64,000 nucleotides of DNA from Amphimedon queenslandica (lineage: Eukaryota; Porifera; Demospongiae; Haplosclerida; Niphatidae): NCBI RefSeq assembly GCF_000090795.2, contig NW_003546258.1, positions 242,983 through 306,982 of the forward strand, read 5' to 3'. The translations under genes were made by a program, and so were the position numbers. The notes below the pieces were generated by a model. The model did not search any database and was not told the origin of the DNA. It worked only from the letters and a program-made list of their open reading frames with translations. Below are positions 22,071 through 36,733 of the stretch, piece after piece; position 1 is the stretch's first letter, and every line of letters begins with the position of its first letter.

Positions 22071-23455
22071 CAAGACTCTCATTTTTATTGCTATTTGAAT
22101 CTATCTCTTATATGCTACACTTTATTTATTACACACACACACACTCACATCATATGCTAATTATTCACTGCACCACATGCCACAAATATACAAATGCTGG
22201 TCATCGTCTTTTTCTTTCTCTTAATTTATTAAATAATTATTATAATTTTTGTATTCCGTCATACACTTTTATTTATTTTTTTGACTTTTACTTAATTAAT
22301 TTCAAATATCACAAAGCAGTCACGCCAAAGACACACCTGCGTCCATCTAAAGGCAATGCAAACATACACGTGCCACTGTTATCATTACGATGGCAATTAC
22401 AAGTAATAATAACAAGACCTTGATCTTTTAATAAAATATATTATACGTACGATATAAAAAACAAACCTCCAAGGCAAAAACACCAAATGAAAACGGCCAA
22501 TGCAGTGCTAATACAAAGAATTTCATTATATAATACATTAGAAAGGGGAATTACATCACTAGCGAGAAAAAGAATATTTAAGGAATTAGACCCACAACAA
22601 TACATGATCATAAGTCACATTACATGCATTTCTAAATATGTACGTATACAAATAGCCCATACAACTTTTAAGGAATAGGATCTATAGGATCATAAGTCAC
22701 ATTACATGTGAATTCATTCCTACACACACACACACACGTACATTCAAATAGCCCATACAACTTTAAGGAACAGGATCTATTAGCAACAATACATGATCAC
22801 GACAATACCTTCTACATTCTTAAATGGAACACACATGATTTCTACGTCAGAGTAAGAAGACTTAGAAAATAACTGAGTGATTGGGTAATGAAATTACAGC
22901 CAACCTCAACACTAACACAGCTGGCATTCTGATTACTAACATATGCCAGAGGTAACGACGAGACATTGTTTTTTATTAGAAGGCCACATCAAGTTACACG
23001 TTAGCAAATAACACATAATAAAAGAAATAGAATTAGAATTAGCGAGTCTGAGAATCAGATCAAGGATAACGAGTAAACCAGTATAACGTTACGATTTAAG
23101 CTAATTAGGATTCTTCGAGCTTTCTCTACAAAAAAGGAAATGAGTGATATAATTCTGACGTGATCAAAATTACCTTTTTGCTTGGCTTTGAGACCAGTTT
23201 TGTCTCGTTTGTTAATTTAAACGTCTTTAAAGGATTATTGTGTTGTCTTACCTGTAAATTACAGATACATGTATTCTTAATAGTGCATAACAGTGGTGAG
23301 TGTGTGTGTGTGTTTATACGGTTATATACATTAAAAATAATAAGCTAATGAATGATGAGCCAGCTTTAAATCTATGCATGACACATGCACCAAATGGAAT
23401 TAATGAAATCCAATAACAGAAATTAAATAACAACAGATGGTCGACAATGCAATCA
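22071..23455. other. Intergenic DNA between convergent genes
   Basis: AT-rich 3' flank between copy B and the last DDX56 exon. It holds a short tandem duplication (22,606-22,790). No further coding signal was found. Confidence 0.5.
22606..22790 (+). repeat. Short tandem duplication, about 82-96 bp unit
   Basis: GATCATAAGTCACATTACATG occurs at about 22,606 and 22,688. AATAGCCCATACAACTTT with AAGGAA and AGGATCTAT occurs after each. The second unit is longer because of a CA run. Confidence 0.75.
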
Positions 23456-26400
23456 TCATACTTTATGAGCTCTTCTTCTCTTCATATTACCATCTCCTAT
23501 TCCTTCTCTTTCCTCTACTGCCGAACTCTTTAAAGCTTTAGGCACTAAATGTAATGACAATAATCACGGTCAATCAGAAAAAATGTCCTTGTAGAGTTAA
23601 GCATTAGAGGATTTCCATACTAAGAATCACACACCCTAGGTGCTCCTTGATTTGAGCATAGTCCACATACCAATAGGCAAACAAATATTTAATATGCAAA
23701 AACTTGTCACTATATATGTACAAACAAATCCACAGCCCCTTCAATTCATTAATTGTCACTAATGATCAAATAAGGAGAAGAGAGTGGACAGGGAGGGATA
23801 GGGTGGGACTTGGCAAAAAAAGAAAGTTACAAGAGGGATTGAAGGAGGAAGAATAAATTAAATTATTAAAATAAAGACACAAAATGACATTCCCTCTTTT
23901 CCAAAATAGATCCTGTTGGCATTCTTTCATTACTGGATTATGTAATGGGTTACTATACAAGGCATACAAATGCAATGCCGTCAAGGAAAACATTGTACAT
24001 GTACATGTGTATACGTGTAGTTCTGGATATAAATCTAATAATAATAATATGACTAAAGGGAACAAACAGACTATCGCTTACCAAGATAAGGTGGAATGTA
24101 CTTCAAATGCTCCTTCACTTTGCTTGAGGGCAGTAAGTCTCGGTCGTGTCTCAACACTTGCAAATCCCGCGGATTATCCTCAAAATGAGTCTATTGCCAA
24201 ATAAGGATTTTATGTTAACACGAGTAGTACAAGTCATGCGTGTCAGACAAAGTTTAAGGCACATGTCCTAAGTGGCTAGTGAATGAGCATTCATTAGCAC
24301 AAAGGATTACGTAATCATTCTCTCGCCTGGCAAAAGTGTCAAATTGCTATATTTTCTATATTTCAATTAACTACTTATCACTTATTAAAGAGTATCGATT
24401 TTACACATTCCAAACTACTGCTGCACTAATTAGTAATAATATTCTTGGAGTCACCATATTATAGTGGAACTGTCAACACTGAAAGCACATGTATATGTAC
24501 ACACTAATAGGTTTATACAGAAACATGACATAAACTAATAGGCTTGATTCATTGGAAAGAACACTTGAATGTGTATTTCTCGATACACCAGATTGCGACA
24601 TAATAACAAGTCTTAATAACCCATTGTTAGCTATTCACTATTGTATAGGCCACTATTGTTTATACACAGGTGGTGGATATGGTTATAATTCTACCATGCC
24701 TAGTTGCAATTGACCAATCAGATTGCTTGATTTTAGGTTCATGAATAACTTATTTACCACTAGGAGGTGTAATAAGTAATTTCCTGGGTATTTTAAGCAG
24801 GAGGTTAATAAGTAATTTCCCGGGTAAACTTATTAACCTCCAGGGCCACTTATTAACCTCCTACTGTCCGGGAAATAACTTATCAAACCTCCCTGTGGTA
24901 AATAAGCTATTTATGAACCTAAAATCAAGCAATCTGATTGGTCAATTGCAACTAGGCATGGTAGAAGTAAACTCCCGGACAATTGGAGGTTAATAAGTTT
25001 GCCCAACAAATTACTTATTAACCTTCTGCCTAAAATAGGCATGCTGTTGCTAAGTAAACTACTGTAGTTGTTAAATTAGTCATAGATATTAGTACATGGT
25101 AGAAGTTGGTTATACAACTCTGTGTCAGTATCTCCGGCCATATCATACCTCGTTGTATAACCTTTACGTATTGAATTACCTTGAGTCTTTTTGATGATAA
25201 AATTTCACATCTTATCTCCTTCAAACGTGCCTCTTTTACTATATATATAATAATTAAATATATTTTAGTGTAAAGTAATGATTGCATGGTCTCACTGGCA
25301 AGTTGAGTGACAGCCTGGACAGCTTCCTATTAATAAATATACACATGAAAGTTTGAGTAAAAGTTATGGCTGTCTCAAAAATAAACAAATTTTGAACAAG
25401 ATGATGAACCAGAAAAAATCAAAAGGAACTAGTTATCCTCCATTTCTATAACTTTAGTCTGATACATATACATGTATGTCAAGTAGAAAGTTTGAGCCAA
25501 TTCTGATCAAATTTGAATTTTTTTTACAAATTTTTAAAGCTGCTCAAAAATCGGGCTAATGACCCTGTACTATAGTACAGGGTTGTTGGTCAAATTTTGC
25601 CAAAAATGACTGTGAGAGAATTCTCAATTTTTATTACATTTTCTGATGCATATACATGTTCTTATGTTGTGTAGCAAGTTTGAGCCGATTCCGATTACAT
25701 TTGGATTTTTTAATGAATTTTTAAGTTACTCAAAAATCGGGCCAAAGTCCCTGTACTATAGTACAGTGTCATTGGCGAAATTTCACCAAAAATGACTAGG
25801 AGAGAATTCTCAATTTTTATTACATTTTCTGATGCATATACATGTTCTTATGTTGTGTAGCAAGTTTGAGTTGATTCCAATTAAATTTGGATTTTTATGA
25901 ATTTTTAAAGTTACTCAAAAATCGGGTCAAAGTCCCTGTATATTATAGTACAGGGCGTTGGCCAAATTTCACCAAAAATGACTAGGAGAGAATTCTCAAT
26001 TTTTATTACATTTTCTGATGCATATACATGTTCTTATGTTGTGTAGCAAGTTTGAACTGATTCCAATTAAATTTGGATTTTTTATAAATTTTTAAAGTTG
26101 CTCAAAAATTTGACCAAAGGCAGGCCTGTACATGCAGTTATATTTGCTCTTGCATACACATGTAGCTCAGTCACAATGATAAGTAACTCCCCCTCCCTAT
26201 TAAGCAGTAATACGTACCTGTACTCTATACCGAAATCCTTCAATTTCGGACATTTTAAATTTATACGGTTGAACTAAATCATGATCAAAGTCTCTCTCTA
26301 AAAAATAAAAAAATTAATAAATAAATAAATTAATACATCAATTTGGCTATAGCTGCCTACGTTCTTTTAATAATAACTGTAACTCTGTTAACTTTGTCTC

Positions 26401-28820
26401 TTCGGATGGCGACACGAACGTCAGGGCAGTCCCATAGTCATTGCCTCTCGCAGTTCTATACAATAACACAATAAAAAATATCATACACATTACAATGAGC
26501 ATATAAATGTGATATTAATACAGTATAATACACTGTATAAATTGCTACCTGCCAACTCTGTGTATGTAGGCCTTGGAATTTGGAGGGAAATCAAAGTTGA
26601 CTACATTAACAACACCTGAAAAATTATATTAATAAACTAATAAATATTAATATAATTAACTATATTAATTAATATATGTTAATTAACTAATATTAATTAA
26701 CCTTGAAAATCAATTCCACGCGATACTCCATATTCTTTGTCTTGTCCTTTCTTTTTCTTTTTTGTTTGGTGGGTGTGGTCAACCAACTCATCTGTAGCAA
26801 TTATGTAATCGTAAATGTCACGATTAAATTGTTCAATGACATGACATCTAATGAAAATGTCCTTGAAATAAATTATTAGTAACTATAAGAGCAGTTTCAC
26901 CTCGAGTTGTGAGGTAGCTCGGAATTTAGAACACACGACTTGATAAAAAACTGTTCAAGAAATAGTTTCAATCTGTCACAGTAATAATAATGATGATAAT
27001 AATAATAATAATAAAATTACTTGTAGCATCTTGTGATGTCGTTAACAAATATTAACGATTTTCCTCTAATTAATCTAAAAAATAAACAGATAAAATAATA
27101 ACAATAATAATAATAATTCTACTTTAATTTGAGCAAGCTATATATTAGTAGAAATTTATCATCTTCCAAACATCTAGAGAAAAAAATAAAAATAAAAAGA
27201 GATTATGCGATAAGTGAAAAATTGTATAAACAGGCCAATTTCTGAAAAACACCATGGGCTATATACATGTAGTCCATGCTAAATGGCTCCAAAATCACCC
27301 ACAATTATTTTTACAATCTTGATGCAGTATACTGTATAACGCTTTATTTTGGCGGCGCTTTATTTTGGCGATTTTGCTGTAATTGTAATTGGCGGTTTTT
27401 AATTTGGCGATTTTTGTGTACACTTGCATTACTGATCATGCGCATTAATGATTGGTGGTTTTACTATTGGCGATTCTGCTTGCAAACCGCCAATCACCAA
27501 AATAAAACTCCGCCAAATTAAAGCGTTATACGGTATATGAACTGCCATATGACATATAATTATTTTTCGAGCGTTCTAAAATATTCTATGCTCACTGTAT
27601 GTGGTATTGTGTTAGTCTGTCATCTTGAGGCAGTTCAGATTCCTCCAGTTTAATTGTAACCTTAAGTTAATAATAATAATAATTAATATTAATGAATAAT
27701 TAATGATTTACTGGCTGATGCAGCACAACTTTCTTGAGAGATATCACATCCTTTAATCATTAAATCAATATTAATTAATTGTTTGTTGATTAATTACCTC
27801 ATTAAGTGTTGCTGACATTAATATTGATTGAATTGGTGAAGGTAGAAAACTATAATAATAACAATAATAATAATAATAATAATAATAATATAATAACCTG
27901 ACAATATTATTGATGTCTTCTTCATAGCCATAACTAAACAACAGATCAGCTTCATCAAAGATAACAAAATGAAGAGATTCTGTCAGTAATAAAGACTAGA
28001 ATCAAAGAGAAGAAAAAAGAGAGAGAAGAGGTAGCTTGATACTACAGTGATATCATACTTTTCCTGACAGGTGTGATAATATCCTGCTTGGTGTTCCAAC
28101 TACAACATCAGGACATTCTAACAGTACAGTTCTATAAAGAGGTCATCACATGATACAGCCACATGATAGTTTACCGTTGGCTAGATACAGCATTACTCTG
28201 TGACACACATACAACTTTTATATCCCTTGAACAGCAGGTGCATAGCTCCTATGGATGATATAAACTATAATCCTCTCTCTCTCTCTCTCTTTACTTTTAT
28301 TTGAGCAGCTGCTTGAAGGCTAAGCTCCTGCGATGGTACAAGTACTAGTGCCTTCACACTAGGGGGTACTTTAATCTATTTAATATTTGATTATGATTAA
28401 TTATAATTATTAATTAAACTAACGCTTGTTGATTGCAGTTCTAATATTTTCTGTATCAGTGGTAGAGCATAGCTAGCAAAAATAATAGTAATTTTAATAT
28501 TATTTAATCATCATTATTTTATTTTTATTATTAACTGCTACCTTGCTGTTTTTCCAGAGCCAGTCTTAGCTTTTACAACCAAATCCTTTCCTTCCATTAT
28601 CAGTGGAACTGCCTTCTCCTGCAAAAATTGAACAAAATAAAACAAATTTCAAATAATAATTAATTATCAGACTTGTATTGGTGTAGGCTGGCCCCATCCC
28701 AGCTTCCTAACTGCCTAAAAGAAATAGACTAAAACATAAAAATGATAAATAATGAATAACTTTAACAATCCTGGGATCAAGATTCATCTCATCAAACCTC
28801 ATTGTTCCACAAGCAGACAT
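23456..28820 (-). CDS. DDX56: DDX56, nucleolar DEAD-box RNA helicase
   Basis: Twenty-two exons encode 520 aa. From 5': 28820-28761, 28714-28673, 28618-28542, 28472-28424, 28375-28295, 28248-28175, 28131-28059, 27995-27898, 27849-27798, 27750-27712, 27660-27596, 27173-27123, 27074-27021, 26972-26901, 26847-26702, 26615-26549, 26455-26361, 26297-26218, 25326-25296, 25238-25180, 24190-24082, 23544-23456. DDX56 acts in large-subunit ribosome biogenesis. Visible motifs: Q-motif region [10 protein letters not shown], Walker A AKTGSGKT (51-58), TPSRIL, DEAD (166-169), SAT (197-199), and the C-terminal RecA lobe with GIDF and IHRVGRTAR. The [14 protein letters not shown] segment is diagnostic for DDX56 over DDX52/DDX10. 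A basic Lys stretch ([10 protein letters not shown]) fills the variable loop before GIDF. The tail is RRRAHKV. All phases fit. It shares a 151-bp divergent promoter with NSF. Confidence 0.93.
24689..24966. mobile_element. Foldback MITE-like element, 278 bp, in DDX56 intron
   Basis: Long terminal inverted repeats of about 70 bp begin TTCTACCATGCCTAGTTGCA and end in the exact complement GGCATGGTAGAA. The interior repeats TTATTAACCTCC and GGGAAATTACTTATT-type words in both directions. No coding capacity and no clear target-site duplication are visible. It resembles a non-autonomous DNA transposon. Confidence 0.75.
25440..26115 (+). repeat. 185-bp repeat family B array in DDX56 intron 18
   Basis: About four tandem copies. 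Centres of the type CCCTGTACTATAGTACAGGG occur near 25,565, 25,751 and 25,936, spaced about 185 bp. Adjacent copies share GAGAGAATTCTCAATTTTTA and the core TTACATTTTCTGATGCATAT. The copies are similar enough to suggest recent amplification. Confidence 0.88.
27329..27537. mobile_element. Foldback MITE-like element, about 209 bp, in DDX56 intron
   Basis: Imperfect inverted ends: ATACTGTATAACGCTTTATT on the left and the complement of AAAGCGTTATACGGTAT on the right. The interior has repeated TTTGGCG words in both orientations. No ORF with protein similarity. Just left (27,240-27,310) is a short fragment of repeat family A. Confidence 0.65.
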
Positions 28821-28971
28821 GTTTATGCACGTGGGAGGAGTAGGCGTGGTTTTGGGAGTGGTCAAAATTGTATTGAATGGGTGGGGTCAATGACTCGATA
28901 TATGTGTGTGCATGTGATTGTGATCTGATTCATAATTCAATCGACAGTTCGACACCATTTTTACTCTCAAC
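28821..28971. promoter_or_regulatory. Divergent promoter, DDX56 / NSF
   Basis: 151 bp between opposite start codons. It contains GCACGTGGG (E-box core CACGTG), AGGCGTGGTTTTGGGAGTGG and GGGTGGGGTC. Shared use is inferred from the spacing. Confidence 0.55.
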
Positions 28972-33532
<4,561 letters not shown>

Positions 33533-33822
33533 TGAGCATCTGCTAAACATTTTAATAATAATGCTAGTTTTTTTTTACTCATGCAGTGTCTGTTGCTGTT
33601 ATCTTAATTGTCAGCTGAGTGATTTTCTACACTAATAAATTAATGAAAATATTCTTCATAAGGATTATTATTATTATGCATCATTTCAAGCTATTGAATT
33701 AGGATTGTTAATATTATTATTATTTAAAGTTGTCATTATTGGTTTCTATTATTTTTAATTTAGGTATCATTTTTTTCTTTTTCATCTCATTCTTCTCATT
33801 TTATCTTCTTCTGTGTCTATCT
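33533..33822. other. Short convergent intergenic region
   Basis: AT-rich 3' flank shared by NSF and the minus-strand receptor gene. No coding signal; AATAAA-like words are present but not assigned. Confidence 0.5.
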
Positions 33823-36636
33823 TCACGATCTCTTCTTTCTCTTGATCTGTCTTCTGTCTCTAGATCTCTCTTCCCTGCTTTGTCTTTCTCTTGATCTGTC
33901 TTCTCTACTTCTTTCCCTATATCTGTCCTCTCTCCTTCTTTCCCTGTATCTGTCCTCTCTACTTCTTTCTCTAGATCTGTCCTCTCTACTTCTTTCTCTA
34001 GATCTGTCCTCTCTACTTCTTTCCCTGTATCTGTCCTCTCTACTTCTTTCTCTAGATCTGTCCTCTCTACTTCTTTCCCTGTATCTATCTTTTCTATCCC
34101 TTCTTTCCCTAGATCTGTCCTCCCTGTGTCTGTCTTCTCTATCTCTTCTCTCTCGAGACCTATCTTCTCTGGCTCCTCTTTCCTTGGCCCTTTCAAGATC
34201 ATCTCTCTCTCTTTCCTTTTCCCTTTCAAGATCATCTTTCTCTTTGCCCCAATCTTTTTTCTCCTCAGACTTCTCTTCAACATCATTCCTTGTCTCACTA
34301 GTGCTCGGTTTGCTTTTCTCATCAACTTTTCTAGCCTTTAAAGCCTGTTCCAATTCAGAATGCATGCCTCCTGTGCCACCTTTTGCTTTTTTCTTGTCAG
34401 TGGTTCCTTGGTGCCCCAGTGTTTCATTCATACTATCAATATTTTCAACGTGCTCTTCATCTTTGGTGCTTTCCTTTGTATTGCTATTTCTCTTTGCTCT
34501 CCCTTTCCTTTTTTCTTTGCCATTGTCAGTCATTGCTGTTCCAATCGCTGCAGAAACTATATCTTTTATTGGGTCTCCTTCTATTGGATTTTTTTGTATT
34601 TCTTCATTTTTTATAGATTCTTCTTCTCCTCTATCCATACAATACTCTTGGTCTTCTGGAGCGGCTTCTGTCCCATCCCCTTCCATAGGAACCTTCTTAT
34701 ATCTAGCACAGATAAGGATCTTTCTTTTGTCATACACGTATATATAATAATGCTTCCAGAAGCAATACATCCCTACACCTGCTACTACTACAATACCAAT
34801 GAAGAAAAGCAATCCTCCAACAACTCCTCCAACTATTACATACACATCAGGATCAATCGGTCCATTTGAACGATCATTTCCACCATCACCTGTACCATCC
34901 TCTTCCTCTGGATTAAAATACGGACTATCTACATTTATAATTAAAATAACTATTTTGTAATGTCTTGCTGTACCTGGAGGCAATACTAAAACCTCTGTAC
35001 TTTCGTATATTCTATACGATGCTCTTGCTGAGCAAGTATATATACCAGTGTCTTCATAGTCTATAGGTGAAAAAATCAGACGGGTGATCTTGAATGTATC
35101 AGTTGAACTTGGATCCAACTCAATGCTTATACTCTATGAGTTTATCAAAACATAAACTATAATTGATGGAGGAAAGTGACTGACTGGTACATCCCTGATG
35201 TTCTCTCCTTGTCTTGTCCAATTTATCATTCCTGGCCCTTGCAACTCGACTGTACATTCTAAGACTACATCAGTACCATTTGCTGCTATTTTTTGTAATG
35301 GTACAACCGATATTGATTTTAGTGCTGCAATAAAATATAAATTAAAAATAGGACTGGATAATGAAACGTACTAGTATTGTATGAATTTGCAGCATTAAAA
35401 GTCTCCGTAAAAGTTTCTCCAGTGGAGAGTCTCACTGTTAGATTGTATAGTCCAAATGTATTGAGGTTTATTGGGAATGTCAAATTGAAGTAATGAAATT
35501 CAAAAAAGCTATAATCATGCACGAGTGAGACTTCATCTGGTATGTTTCCATTCAATCTCGTGAATGTTATGGATGACATACTGACTGGCGTATTTGAGCC
35601 AACGACCATATAAGCTCTTGCAATAAAATCCTCGTCAATGTGAAAATTATCAAGCAAAGTAAGTGAAGGAACTGTAATAAAGATACAATAATTAGAATTA
35701 ATAAAAATGAAAACAGAGATCATCATACAAGTACGTACCATCTATTTTTGTCATTGTTAGAAATTTCGTTTTGTAGAATCTTGTATGTTTACCATCCACA
35801 TTACGATAATAACGACATTTTAATTCATATAACTTTCTGCGGAAAGATGGCCAAATCCATGTATAAGAGTTAATAATTTTCATGTTTGGATAATCTCTGT
35901 TGATATTATCATTAAGGTTCACAAATCTTGGTTGTCCATCTTCTGTCAAAGGACAATCAAAAGTGTCACTGTATATTACACCAATATAAAATTTAATTTC
36001 ATATAGCCGCGTGCTGCTGGGGATAAGAATGTGAGTATGATCTGTACTCAGCATTAATCTCAACTGCTTTTCATCAATATAACCTCTTGTGTAAATTGAA
36101 ACGTCAAAATTGTCAGCTATAAGAAAAAATTTTAAATGTATCTATGTAAAATAATGTGTAGAATAGATAAAAGGATTACCTATGCTATATATCGATGGAG
36201 GAAAGACATATGTTGAAGATGCACTGTCGCATTGAGATTCATAAATAGACCGTCTTGGAAAGATCTTTTGAAATCCAAGAGATGTCTTGCATGCTAGTAG
36301 TTTGCCAAGAGTTGATGGTGTCACCTTGTAAAATGTTATCGTGTATTGTGCAGTGGTCAAGCCACCTGTCATTGCTTGGTACTCCATTTGCATTTGACAT
36401 GCAGTAGCACTGTTACAATTATAACGACTTAGCAGTCTGTTGAATGCGAATCAATTATAATAGATAGATAATCTCAATTCTGAACTGAGGGCTTACCTAT
36501 TGTACCCAGAAAAATAAACGAAGCTAACTTCTTCTATCGTTGAATTGTAAGTCATGTTCCCTTTCATTGTGATTCTTTCGCTAGAACAGACAGATGACAG
36601 CAGAATAGGTAACCATATCCATGATAGCGTTTCCAT
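33823..36636 (-). CDS. Ig-type single-pass receptor with Arg/Glu/Asp repeat tail
   Basis: Seven exons (36636-36497, 36436-36180, 36116-35739, 35671-35372, 35321-35185, 35133-34974, 34928-33823) encode 825 aa. Exon 1 gives a signal peptide. Three further exons encode beta-rich, probably Ig-like or fibronectin-like ectodomain units. Exons 5-6 form an Ig domain with LECTVE, INWTRQG and DTGIYTCSA. A transmembrane helix lies at about residues 488-513. The cytoplasmic tail of about 310 residues ends in tandem 9-residue repeats of the type RERSREDRS. An apparent in-frame TAG between exons 5 and 6 is removed by a 51-nt phase-0 intron, and a 45-nt phase-1 intron follows the Ig exon. Both positions agree in phase with the plus-strand paralogue starting 98 bp away. 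Ligand and signalling role are unknown. Confidence 0.75.
33890..34150 (-). repeat. Coding minisatellite, 27-bp unit
   Basis: Tandem 27-bp units (plus strand: GATCTGTCCTCTCTACTTCT followed by a short variable end) encode the RERSREDRS/RY repeats of the receptor tail. Units are nearly identical, implying ongoing expansion, contraction or conversion. Confidence 0.9.
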
Positions 36637-36733
36637 TATCGAAAATCTAATTAATTAATTAATTAATTAATTAATATTGAACAGAATTAATTAATATTGA
36701 ACAGTTGGCGGGAAAAATGATTAAAAAAAAATC
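36637..36733. promoter_or_regulatory. Divergent promoter of the receptor pair
   Basis: 97 bp between opposite starts. It is dominated by a (TTAA)n run at about 36,646-36,674 and a repeated AATATTGAACAG word. A (TTAA)n run also sits between the ankyrin and arylsulfatase genes. Confidence 0.5.

Noticed and set aside
33842-34747. 301-aa plus-strand frame rich in Leu and Ser
   Set aside because: It is the antisense of the 27-bp repeats and neighbouring tail of the minus-strand receptor, whose exon phases and domains are coherent.
35134-35136. In-frame TAG suggesting a receptor pseudogene
   Set aside because: A 51-nt GT-AG intron in phase 0 removes it, and the paralogue has a phase-0 junction at the same place in the Ig domain.
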